Source: Spiroplasma sp. BIUS-1 | Lineage (GTDB): Bacteria > Bacillota_I > Bacilli_A > Mycoplasmatales > Mycoplasmataceae | DNA: 64,000 nucleotides | Direction of reading: 5' to 3' | Assembly: GCF_010365805.1 (NCBI RefSeq) | Contig: NZ_CP048386.1 | Location: 620,001-684,000 of the forward strand | Shown: positions 18,685 to 27,926 of the stretch, in pieces | Position numbering within the stretch: the first letter of the stretch is position 1 | Layout: every line of letters starts with the position of its first letter | Made by a program: the position numbers and the translations under genes | The notes under the pieces: model-generated | The model's database searches: none | Seen by the model: the letters and a program-made list of their open reading frames with translations, nothing else | Told to the model about the DNA's origin: nothing

Positions 18685-19553
18685 TAAACAGCAACTGCTC
18701 CTTTAATTGCAGGATGACTTTCATATCCTTCTAAAGAAATGTCTTCAAATTTAATATCAAAAATAGATTTATTTCCAACATTGATTTTTAAAGATGGCAA
18801 CTTTTTAGGTTCTCTTGTAAGTTGTAACTCTAATTGTTCAATGTGATTTGAATAAATGTGTGCATCTCCTATTGTATGAATAAAATAGCGAGCTTTTAAG
18901 TTACATTCTTTTGCAACTAATTCTAAAAGTAAAGAATAACTTGCAATATTAAATGGAACACCTAAAAAGATATCTCCACTTCTTTGGTAAAGTTGTAAAT
19001 CTATAAAGCCGTCTTTTGATACATAAAATTGAAATAATGAGTGACAAGGTGGTAAAGCCATTTGATTTACTTCTGCTGGATTTCAAGCAGAAATGATATG
19101 TCTTCTTGAATATGGATTTGATTTGATATCATTGATTAAGTTTTTAAACTGATCTACTCCATTAAAGTCTCTTCACTGTTTTCCATAAACTGGCCCTAAT
19201 TCACCATATTTATCAGCGAAATCTTGATCTGTTTTAATTTTTTCAACAAATTCTTCTAATGTTTCATTTTTATAATCATTTGATTTTTTAAAGATTTCAT
19301 AAGGTCATTCATTTCAAATATTTACTTTATTATCCACAAGATACTTAATGTTTGTATCTCCACTAATAAATCAAAGTATTTCATGAACTATTCCTTTGAA
19401 AAAGACTTTTTTAGTTGTAACAAGAGGAAACCCTTCTCTCAAGTCGTATCTTGATTGAGTTCCAAATTTAGAAACAGTTCCTGTATTGGTTCTGTCTTCT
19501 CTTTTTTCTCCATTTGCTAAAACATCTTTTACCAAATCTAAATATTGCTTCAT
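18684..19553 (-). CDS. thyA: Thymidylate synthase
   Basis: Converts dUMP to dTMP using methylene-tetrahydrofolate. 289 residues. The N-terminus has the [12 protein letters not shown] block, and the catalytic Cys lies in [14 protein letters not shown]. The nucleotide-binding [17 protein letters not shown] and GDAHIYSNH motifs are intact. First gene of thyA-folA-plsC-deoA, with its own promoter and just beyond a terminator. Together with comEB (dCMP deaminase, 27450) it provides the dCMP-dUMP-dTMP route. Confidence 0.97.
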
Positions 19554-19569
19554 ATTATCACCATAAAAG

Positions 19570-19575
19570 ATTATA
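19570..19575 (-). promoter_or_regulatory. -10 element of the thyA promoter
   Basis: AGTATATAATC on the minus strand contains a perfect TATAAT about 20 bases before the thyA start. No good -35 hexamer is seen, and the preceding terminator shows that a new transcript must start here. Confidence 0.6.
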
Positions 19576-19592
19576 TACTAGTTGAAAAAAAT

Positions 19593-19619
19593 AAAAACCC
19601 ACAAAATTTGTGGGTTTTT
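19593..19619. terminator. Terminator after the tandem lipoprotein genes
   Basis: AAAAACCCACAAA and TTTGTGGGTTTTT form a nearly loopless strong stem, 5 bases after the stop of the lipoprotein at 19624. Symmetric, so possibly active both ways. Confidence 0.88.
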
Positions 19620-19623
19620 ATTT

Positions 19624-20193
19624 TTAAATTACTTTGATAACTATTTTTTTAATTAAAATCTCGACAGTACCGGCTTCCATTTTCTCAGTTACTTCTTTAG
19701 CATATTTTTCTCACGGTTTCCCTTTATTAGCCTCAATGATATCAGAGTGAATTAAATCCATTTTAAATACGTATTCATTTGTCTCGTATGTACCAGGTTG
19801 ATCCTCCAAGCTTATTTGTTTTAAAGAATCAAAATTTTCATTATGAACCGTTGTTGAATATAAATCAGATAAAGCCATTAATATATTGCTCATATTATTT
19901 TCTGAAGATAATACTTTTTTAATTTTCGAATCATTATTGTTGTAATTATTTTCTAATATCAGATTAACAATTCCCCTATACAAAGGAACCGTTCAAGTTT
20001 TATCTCCAATAGAACGTGTAACTTCTATTTTTTCTATTGTTTTATCAACAAAGACTTCATTCAATTTATATAAATCATCTTTTGGTGGTTTTTCTCCTCC
20101 ACCATTATCATTGGGTTCACCACAAGCAACCACACTTGCAGATGATGTAGCAGTCAATGAAACAGCAGACAATAAAGTTAATAATTTTTTCAT
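19624..20193 (-). CDS. Tandem lipoprotein, copy 2
   Basis: Predicted surface lipoprotein of 189 residues with signal peptide MKKLLTLLSAVSLTATSSAS and lipobox VVAC (Cys 24). The mature N-terminus is GEPNDNGGGEKPPKDDL, a flexible linker. The rest is helical and charged, with no known domain. Its neighbour (20245-20808) is a clear paralogue: signal and linker are almost identical, while the C-terminal 150 residues have diverged but keep the NYNNxDSKIxKV, LSxLYS and DLIHxDIIEAN positions. Ribosome site AAGGAG. Probably last in the operon that starts at 24281. Confidence 0.85.
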
Positions 20194-20200
20194 ATTTTTT

Positions 20201-20254
20201 CTCCTTATAGTTTCACAATCATTTCATAGTTTAAATTTGATAAATTATTTTTGT
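20201..20254. repeat. 54-bp direct repeat, copy 1 (between the two lipoprotein genes)
   Basis: About 94% identical to 20817-20870. In copy 2 this DNA is the end of the coding region of the gene at 20821 plus the ribosome site; here it is mostly non-coding and supplies the leader of the second lipoprotein. It marks the tandem duplication junction. Confidence 0.85.
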
Positions 20255-20808
20255 GTAATTATCAATGATTTAATAAGAACAGTTATGTAACCTTCTTCCA
20301 TTCTCTCCACAATTTGTTTTGATTCATCAGAATTATTGTTAGCCTCTAATAAATCAGCATGAATAATATCAATTTTGAATTCAAAATTCTCTTTTATATT
20401 TTCACCATCTTCAAGACCTTCACTTAATTTGCTTAAATTATTAAAGTTCTCATTTTTTTTATTTTCAGAATAAAGTGTTGATAATTCTTGTAAAGAGTTG
20501 GACATATATTGCATACCTATAACTTTTGAGATTTTAGAATCTCTATTGTTATAATTATTATCTAATATTTCAATTATTGATAATCTGTATATTGAATGAA
20601 TTCATCCATCACTACTGGAGTTAGGGTAGTAAGAAACTTTTATTTCTTCTATTGTGTTATCAACAAAAACTTCATTAAGTTTGTGTAAATCATCTTTTGG
20701 TGGTTTTTCTCCTCCACCATTATCATTAGGTTCACCACAAGCAACTACACTTGCAGATGCTGTTGCTGTTAATGAAACAGCAGACAATAAATTTAATATT
20801 TTTTTCAT
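20245..20808 (-). CDS. Tandem lipoprotein, copy 1
   Basis: Predicted surface lipoprotein of 187 residues, paralogue of the gene at 19624. Signal peptide MKKILNLLSAVSLTATASAS, lipobox VVAC, then the same GEPNDNGGGEKPPKDDL linker. The remainder is helical with a conserved NYNNRDSKISKV and DIIHADLLEANN. Its ribosome site overlaps the stop codon region of the upstream gene. The C-terminus ends in ITQK, where the frame enters the repeated DNA that codes for the tail of the upstream protein in another frame. Function unknown. Confidence 0.85.
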
Positions 20809-20816
20809 ATCTTTCT

Positions 20817-20870
20817 CTCCTTATATTTTCACTATCATTTCATAGTTTAAATTTGATAGATTATTTTTGT
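20817..20870. repeat. 54-bp direct repeat, copy 2 (end of upstream coding region)
   Basis: Partner of 20201-20254. On the minus strand it encodes the last residues NKNNLSNLNYEMIVKI of the 541-residue protein and the GGAG ribosome site of lipoprotein copy 1. Confidence 0.85.
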
Positions 20871-22446
20871 TTTCTAAATTTTGTAAAATGTTTTGATTTT
20901 TGGTTTTTTGATTTAATTTTTTTACTAATTGATCATATTTAATATTTTTTTGTTTATTAATAGCTTCAATCGACTTGCTACTTGCGAATTTCACATTAAT
21001 AGGGTCAATATCAGAAATAATATTAGTTTGTCAATAATAATAGTTATCTGCAAACACACCCAAATTCAAGCTGTTTGTTAATTTATTATTAATTTCATTT
21101 ATATTTGCTTTTAGCGAATCAAGTTTTTGATTCTCTTTCTCAACTTTAATTAAATTTTTTTGCATTTTATTTCTAAGTTTCTCTTGTTCATTATTGTTGG
21201 TTTTAAATTTTTTAGTAAGTTCTTTTTGTGTATTTAATAGTTGAGAATAAGAGTCATTTATTGTCTTGTCATTTAAAATTAATAAGGGTTCAATTCTTTC
21301 ATAATTTTTTTTCAATTCAGCATTAAAACTATTCGCTAACTTTTTAGCTTGAAAACCAACACCAATAAACCCAAAAATTGCTACCAGCGCTTCGCCCACA
21401 ACAGGTATTTCACTTACCCCTTTATCTACAAGCATTTGTATTCCTGCTGTAAGAAGTTCAGATTCTTTTTCACCCAAACCAGCATCTTCTAAAAGATTTG
21501 TTATCCAGTCATTACTTAATGGATCAACAGCCAAAATTTGTTCTCTTAAATTATCTATACTGTCTTTCATTTCTTGAAAATGTTGGTACTCTTCTGAGTC
21601 TTTACTTAAAAAGACATCAACATATGTTTGAATACCTCTTGCTGCATAATTCATATTATTTTTAAAATTAATACTAAAAGCTGTTCCGTAAAACGGAATA
21701 AAAGCAAGTCCCCAATTATTAGCATGTCATTCTGCAGAATTGTAATAGACATCTATGTTAGATCTTCCATTACTATAAATTTCTTTTACATTTCCGGCCA
21801 ATTGTAGTGTGTAATCTAATAGTTTAAATATACTATTTATTATTTCATTTTCTTTAGCTAAGCCTTTTAATTTTTCATCAATTTCTGCATTTTCAATATT
21901 AATATCATTAATGCTTTTTTGACTGATTTGTAATTGATAATTTAAAGTTGTTATTTTTCTATCATAAATGTCAAAGAATTTAATCGCTTCTTCTCTTTTT
22001 AATTGTTCATATTCAATAAATAGGTTCTTGATTTCAAGATCTTCAGTTTTAGAAATAAAGTTAATACTTATTTCCTGACTTTTATTCATTAAATCTAAGT
22101 AGAAGTTAGAGTCATTAATTGTTTCAACACGTTGTAATTGCTCTTTGTAAATGTTTAAAACTTGTGTTATTTTTGTACTAGTATCATAGAAAAAAGTACT
22201 AGAGTAAATTTCATCTAACATTATTGTAGATTGCAGTAATAAATTTTCTATGAATGTTATGTCTTGGTAACTTTGTGGATTTGATATTACTTTATCTAAA
22301 AGCTTAGATGTTTCAATCATTTCATATGGAGTTTCAAATTTATCAATTGGATCAAATCTAGATGAGTTGCTTATCCCAACAATTGCACTAGAAGTTGCTG
22401 TTATTCCAAGAGTTAAACTTGACAATGATAATATTAATTTACGCAT
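20821..22446 (-). CDS. Exported coiled-coil protein with central hydrophobic segments
   Basis: 541 residues, family not recognised. A signal-like N-terminus (LILSLSSLTLGITATSSAIV) lacks a lipobox Cys. Residues about 45-230 are charged helices. Two hydrophobic stretches follow: GLAFIPFYGTAF near residue 250 and PVVGEALVAIFGFIGVGF near residue 345. Then comes a long coiled coil (about 370-460). Long helices around a buried hydrophobic hairpin recall ClyA/Hbl-type alpha pore formers, but this is only a resemblance of layout. It starts within the stop of the preceding gene (TAATG), which has a similar plan. It uses one standard TGG Trp codon. Other possibilities: a surface scaffold or adhesin. 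Confidence 0.7.
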
Positions 22447-24281
22447 TATTTAAAATCCTCCTTGTGTTTTTCAATAAAACTATTTAGATTTTCTAATTTT
22501 ATATTTTCATTTTTAATATTTTCAATTGCTAAGTTTTTATAATCTTGTCCTTCTAGTTTATTGATTATGTTTTCATATGTAAATCTTCTCTGAACAACCA
22601 TTTTGAAATAAACTTCAACTTGTGAATTAAAATATTTAAGCGGGTTTAAGTTAATAGTTCTTTTTGTTTGTCCCAGATTTATTATTTTTAAATAATCTGA
22701 ATAATCTGAAAAGAAATTATTTCAAGAATTTAAATTTTCATTATAGTAATCATATTTACTATTTTCTAAAATTGATTCAGTTTCTTTAAAAATTTGTTCT
22801 TGTATTAAAAGTTCATCTTGAGCCTCTTCAATTTCAGAATTAACACTTTCTTCATCAACCATTAATTCTTCTGGTATTTCAGAATAGTTATCTCTAATAT
22901 TTATAATTAAATCAATTGCCTTTTGAGAGTCTTTTGCAACAGATATTGTTTTATATCAATCTTGAACTTTATCAATAGTTGCAAAGGCAAGATTCCTAAT
23001 TTGTCCAAAAACTTCACTTGACGGAGATAAGATATCAAGTATTTGACTTGATAAAGCATCAGCCATTTCAATAGCGGTTTGAATATCTTCGTCAAATTTA
23101 GTTTCAACTTGTACTCCATTTTTCTCGAAAGATTCTTTTACTTCTAAAGATAATCTTGGTATTTGATTATTTACAAATTCAAAAAAATTACTCGCTCCTT
23201 TATGAAGTGAAGAAAACAAAATATCATCTATTCTATATACATCCATTAACACATCAGAAACAACACCAATAGTTTTTTCTAATTTTATTTCTTCTGGATC
23301 TTCAGGATTTATTTTATCTTCTAATCTCTTTTCTACCTCTTCATCTGACAATACATAAAGTTCATTTGGATCTATTTCTATAGGGTTAACTTCAGGATCT
23401 GATGGTTCTGAATTTTGACCTATTAAAATTCAATCATTTATTAACTCATCTGGTTTTTGTTCTCTGTTTTCAATTCTGCTTTGAACCAATTCCTTATATG
23501 AGGGATTTTTTGGTAAGTATTTTTTAATTATTTGGTCAAAAATAATTTCCTTTTTATCAAACATATTTTTAAAGAAAGCCTCTGGTGAAGCTAAAGTTGT
23601 ATCAAAAAGATAAATAAACTGATTTTGTAGTTCTGTAGCCCTATCTATCATGTTGTCATAAATAGCAACTAATTCTTTTTGTCATTTTTGTGTATTTTCT
23701 CAAACACTTAATTTTGTCTTATATAAATCTATTTGATTTTTTAAAGATGCAATTGCAGCAGAAGCCTTTACATTTTTAATTTTATGCTCTTGATATATTT
23801 CTAAATCTTCAATCATCAGTTTAGAGCTAGTTTGATTATAGGCATAGAAAATTTTTGATAAAACTTCTTTTTCTTCAGAAGCTTGTTTATCATATAATTC
23901 TATAAGATCATTTAAATCTTCGCTATTTGATCATCCTTGAAGAGCTTTTTCAATAGAATTTCTTTGCTCTTCTAACTTATTTTCTTCATAATCTCCTTCA
24001 GCGATATTAGATAGTTTATTGTAAAGCATATAGACAGTATTCATATATTCATTTAAATAATCTTCATCTAAAATTTTATAAATCATCTCATCAACTTGAC
24101 TATACAAATAATAGCCGTCAAAAAAAACTAAATTTTCTTTTTCTATGGCTTTTATCATTTCATTTTGATGATTTAAAACATCAAAATTGATATCACTTTT
24201 TGTTTTAATATTATTAATAATTGATACAGTTGGAGCAACAGCTATCGAAACTCCCGCCAACATCGCTAATAATATTTTCAT
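22446..24281 (-). CDS. Exported coiled-coil protein
   Basis: 611 residues, unknown family. ATG at 24279-24281 with AAAGGA about 9 bases upstream and immediately before the signal-like MKILLAMLAGVSIAVAPTVS; the frame stays open upstream but that part lacks a better ribosome site. No lipobox. The rest is almost wholly helical and acidic, with heptad-like stretches, a PSDPEVNPIEIDPNELY linker near residue 300, and no strong membrane segment after the signal. It heads the operon and overlaps the next gene by one base, so the two products are probably made in similar amounts and may act together. Confidence 0.7.
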
Positions 24282-24390
24282 TTTTCGTTTTCCTTTTTTC
24301 GACATTACCATGTCTATAAATATCTTAACAAATGAAAAATATACACTTAAAATGTATTTAAACACTATTATATTTTTATGTTTATAAAAT

Positions 24391-24430
24391 AAAAAACCAA
24401 CTTAAGAGTTTTAAATTCTAGTTGGTTTTT
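24391..24430. terminator. Terminator downstream of acpS
   Basis: AAAAACCAACT and AGTTGGTTTTT pair across an 18-base loop. It follows the acpS stop on the minus strand and insulates the surface-protein operon. Confidence 0.75.
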
Positions 24431-24431
24431 A

Positions 24432-24752
24432 TTAAATATTTAAAGCTACTGCTACAGAGTAGTTTTTTTCATGACTGATAGATATTTCAATGTTTTTTAA
24501 GTTTTCATTTTCAATAACTGGTTTTTTGTTACTATAAACTATATTGATTGTGTTTGCTACAATATTTTCTTCTAAACACTTAATAATTGCTTCTTTTGCA
24601 GCTCATCTTCCAGATGCAAATTCAATTTTTGCTTCCATACTTTGTAAATTATTTAAAAGTTCAATTTCTTGTTTATGTAAAAACTTAACAAGAAATTTTT
24701 CATCTAAATTAATTCTTTGGTTTTCAACTATATCAATTCCTATTTTTGCCAT
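24432..24752 (-). CDS. acpS: Holo-[acyl-carrier-protein] synthase
   Basis: Transfers 4'-phosphopantetheine from CoA to the serine of acyl carrier protein. 106 residues, slightly short but typical. It starts MAKIGIDIVENQRI with the magnesium-binding Asp in GIDIVE; the second motif FASGRWAAKEAIIKCL contains the conserved WAAKEA; ISISHE is the third block. Starts 2 bases after the stop of the cvpA-like gene and ends before a terminator. Confidence 0.94.
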
Positions 24753-24754
24753 AA

Positions 24755-26293
24755 TTAATTGAAGTATCCTTTCGCAAAATCAAAGTAATATTGAATTCAA
24801 TAAGTATTTTTGTAATGTTCTTTTCATCATTCTGGTTGAACCACTATTTTTGAAACATCGTTTTTATTAGTTCCAACCTTTGTTGATGGAGTTAAAGTTA
24901 TCCCCTCAAACTCTCCAAGTTTTAATTCTCCAGAAGGCACTATTTCCATACCATCGATTAAATAAGTAGAAGTATAAATAGCAGACAAGAAAGGCATTGT
25001 ATCTAAGTTAGTTCTTGAAGTTGCATTTACATAATTTATGCTTTTTAAGAAATTATAAGTTAACTTTGGATCACGCAATACTTTGGAAATGTATCTTTGA
25101 TTTTTTTTACCGGCCGCAAGTCATTGTTTATCAATGTTGTCTGCTACTTTAACAAATGGGTTTTCTTTTTTATTTTCTTTAGTTCAGTTATAGAAATTAA
25201 CCATTTCTTTTTGATTTAATCAAGTATTCCCCTCTTTATGTAATTCACTTTCTGTTCCTAAATTATTTAAAAAATATTCATCTAAAGAGTTAATCAACTC
25301 AACACTAGTTACGTTTGTTTTTGTTTGAACATTATTGTTTATAAATATTGAACTTCCCATTAACATCATTTCTGAAAATAATCTAAACAATGATTTTGAA
25401 TCACGAGGCATAACATCAATACATGCCGAAATTGGTGAACTAAATGGATTTGTTGTTGAATACCCTTCTGCAAGAACATCTTCATACACAACAAAGAAAT
25501 CTTTTAAATCAGCCATTCCTTTATTTGCTAACATTTGACTTGTCATAACCATTACAGGATCAATTACATATTTTGTTAAACAAGAGTTAGTATATGTAAA
25601 ACCAAAAACAGGCACCGATGGCAATGGTGCAGTTATTTTTTTTGAAAGTGAATATTTACTATAGGCTGTTCCACCTAAAATTTTATCTTTAACTTGTTCT
25701 TCTGTAAGACCAGAATAGTCCATCAAACCTATTCTTTGGTTTTCTGTTTGAAATAATGGAAAACTTGCTAAAAAACTAACAGACATAGATAAAGTCATAC
25801 CTAAAGCAAGACCATTAAAAGCTCCAATTAAAGTATCAACTTTTCTTATTACTTTCATTTTTCTCATTTTTCTTTTAAATGTTTTATAAAGAAGTAAACC
25901 AATTAAGTTAACTAAAATGAATATCAAAATACTAAATAAAAAATACAACCCAAGCGCTGAAAGAGTTTTTAAAACTTCATATCCAGTTCCTGATCCATCC
26001 ATAGGTAAACTTGAACCATTTGGTAATAATCCAGTTATTAGATTACCAATAGACTCACCAAAGTAAGAAAATGCATCATCCATTCCAATAGAGACTCACA
26101 ACTTCATAAATAAAGGATTCATAGAGTTTGCCAATAAAGCTGGAACAAACATTAAAAGTATTACAACGATTATTTGTAAAATAAGTAAATAGAAAGTTAT
26201 TAAAAACCCTCTAGTCATACCCCAAATTGTACAACCAATAATGATAGCAAAAGCCATTATATCAAATAGTCATCAAGGCCCTATATTAATCAT
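24755..26293 (-). CDS. Enlarged CvpA-family membrane protein
   Basis: 512 residues. The N-terminal 190 residues match the CvpA layout: MINIGPWWLFDIMAFAIII, then GMTRGF, and further hydrophobic helices with KVDTLIGAFNGLALGMTLS. The family is named after colicin V production in E. coli and its true role is unclear. Beyond the four helices lies an extra segment of about 300 residues, largely polar, which ordinary CvpA proteins (about 160-180 residues) lack. Start at the ATG at 26291-26293, about 30 bases after a TATAAT (minus strand of 26324-26329). In operon with acpS, divergent from rnhC. Confidence 0.7.
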
Positions 26294-26323
26294 TGAACTT
26301 TCACTCCATTCATACTACCAATT

Positions 26324-26329
26324 ATTATA
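26324..26329 (-). promoter_or_regulatory. -10 element of the cvpA-like/acpS promoter
   Basis: GGTATAATAATTGG on the minus strand contains TATAAT about 30 bases upstream of the ATG. It lies in the divergent spacer with rnhC, whose own TTTATAAT is on the plus strand near 26380. Confidence 0.55.
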
Positions 26330-26396
26330 CCAATATTATTATTTGAAACCTAAACCATATTTTACTTTATAATTTAATTTGAAGGACCTGATATAG

Positions 26397-27287
26397 ATGA
26401 ATAGTTTAAGTATTAAAAAAGTTGATGAAAAAGTTATTGAAAAAATTGTTAATGATAACAAACAATTTTTGTCATCATCAAACAATGATAAGGTAAAGTA
26501 TTTTTTCAAACTACCAAATAAACTAGTTATAAATATTTACAATACAAACACTATTCTTTTACAAGGTGAACATATATCTGAATTCATAAATAAATATGAT
26601 TTAAAAATAATAGAAAAACAAAGTAAAGAAATTAAATTAAATAAAAACTTACAACTACCAAATATTGGTTGTGATGAAGTTGGGGTTGGAGACTTTTTCG
26701 GACCTTTAATAACTTGTTGTGCATATGTTGAAAAAGAATTTGAAGAAAAATGACCAGAATTGCTAAGTAAGATAACTGACTCAAAAAAAATAAATGATCG
26801 AGACATTTTAACTTTATTTGAACAAATAAAAGATAAAGTTATTTGAGAAGTTTATATACTAGAAAATTCAAAATACAATAGAGCCTATGATTTGTACAAA
26901 AATACACATAAATTAAAAGCAATTTGTCACAACCAAGGTTTAAAAAGAATATTTAGAAATAATGAAAACCTAAAAAATAGCACAGTAATAATGGATCAAT
27001 TTGTAAATGAAAAAAGTTATTACAATTATTTAACAGATCAAGAAATAGTTATAAAAGACATATATTTTGAAACAAAAGCTGAGTCTAAATATATATCAGT
27101 GGCATGCGCAAGCATTATTGCAAGATATCACTTTTTAAAAGAAATAGAAAGACTAGAAAAAGAATATGGTGTAAAACTTCCATTAGGTGCAAACAATCAT
27201 GTAAAAGAAGTTGTCAATAAATATAAAAAGGAAATGCCTGAAAATGTTATAAAGTTTACTAAAATGCATTTCAACAGCAAAATATAA
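26397..27287 (+). CDS. rnhC: Ribonuclease HIII
   Basis: Cleaves the RNA strand of RNA-DNA hybrids. 296 residues: an N-terminal substrate-binding (TBP-like) domain of about 85 residues, then the RNase H fold with NIGCDEVGVGDFFGPLITCC carrying the paired Asp-Glu typical of HII/HIII enzymes. Later catalytic acids lie in VIMDQFVNE and KAESKYISVACASIIARY. The N-terminal domain and the GVGDFFGP variant favour HIII over HII. One of few plus-strand genes here. Ribosome site AAGGACC 8 bases before the ATG. Confidence 0.93.
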
Positions 27288-27312
27288 AAAACCCACGAAA
27301 GTGGGTTTTTTA
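27286..27312. terminator. Bidirectional terminator after rnhC
   Basis: AAAAAACCCAC and GTGGGTTTTTT around a GAAA loop. It ends rnhC on the plus strand and, by symmetry, could end the proposed minus-strand small RNA. Confidence 0.92.
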
Positions 27313-27393
27313 TAGCCTCAACGATGGACGCATTGAGAACTTGAAGTATTAACTTAATAATACTTGAAATACAGAGTGCTAGTAAACTAACAC
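27288..27393 (-). ncRNA. Candidate small structured RNA
   Basis: On the minus strand a TATAAT (27400-27405) is followed by three consecutive perfect or near-perfect hairpins: GTGTTAG-TTTA-CTAGCAC (27376-27393), AAGTATTA...TAATACTT (27343-27364) and CTCAATG-CGTCCAT-CGTTGAG (27317-27337, one G-T pair). It then meets the rnhC terminator used in reverse. No open frame with a ribosome site covers it. It lacks the SRP RNA and tmRNA signatures I know. The -35 region is a T-run, so promoter strength is unclear. Confidence 0.45.
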
Positions 27394-27415
27394 ATATTTA
27401 TTATAATCTAAAATT

Positions 27416-27439
27416 AAAAAAAAAAAAAAAAAAAAAAAA
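27416..27439. repeat. Homopolymeric A24 tract
   Basis: Twenty-four consecutive A, read as T24 on the minus strand just after the comEB stop. It may serve as the U-tract ending the ileS-comEB transcript, or be a length-variable promoter spacer for the proposed small RNA. Confidence 0.85.
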
Positions 27440-27449
27440 GTTAATTCAA

Positions 27450-27923
27450 TTAATTAGTTAAAATTAATTTCACTTCTTTTTTAAAAACTAGCTCTACACC
27501 TGCTTCTTTGAGCATTTTTTTAGCTATTTTATTCTCAACTGTATCTTTATATTTATCAGAAGAATAAGTAATTTTTTTAATTCCTGATTGAATAATGCTT
27601 TTTGTACATTCATTGCAAGGAAATAAATTAGTATAAATTTCACACCCTCTAACAGATTCTTTTGAAGACAATATCGCATTTAATTCTGCATGTACTATAT
27701 AAGGATATTTAGTGTTTTCAAAGTCTCCTTCTCTGTCTCAAGGATAATTGTTATCATCTAAACCTCTAGGAAGACCATTGTAACCTGTTGAAACAACTTG
27801 TTTCAAGTCATTTACAACTACACAACCAACTTGAGTTGAAGGATCCTTACTTCTCATAGCATTTAATTGAACCATAGCTAAAAAGTAAGTATCTCAGTCA
27901 ATATAATCACTTCTTTTTTTCAT
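27450..27923 (-). CDS. comEB: Deoxycytidylate (dCMP) deaminase
   Basis: Zinc enzyme converting dCMP to dUMP, the substrate of ThyA. 157 residues. Zinc ligands are HAE (in YIVHAELNAIL) and PCNEC in NLFPCNECTKSII. The N-terminal block MRSKDPSTQVGCVVV and the GYNGLPRG loop are those of dCMP deaminases. ATG with GGAGAT ribosome site; it begins 3 bases after the stop of the rhomboid-like gene and is last in the ileS operon. Confidence 0.94.
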
Positions 27924-27926
27924 ATC

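Noticed and set aside
12194-24430. Mobile element or prophage in the accessory region
   Set aside because: No transposase, integrase, phage structural gene, target-site duplication or terminal inverted repeats could be recognised.
27288-27393. SRP (4.5S) RNA, 6S RNA or tmRNA
   Set aside because: The SRP GGAA-loop motif with asymmetric bulge, a tRNA-like end and other hallmarks were not found; kept only as an unnamed candidate RNA.
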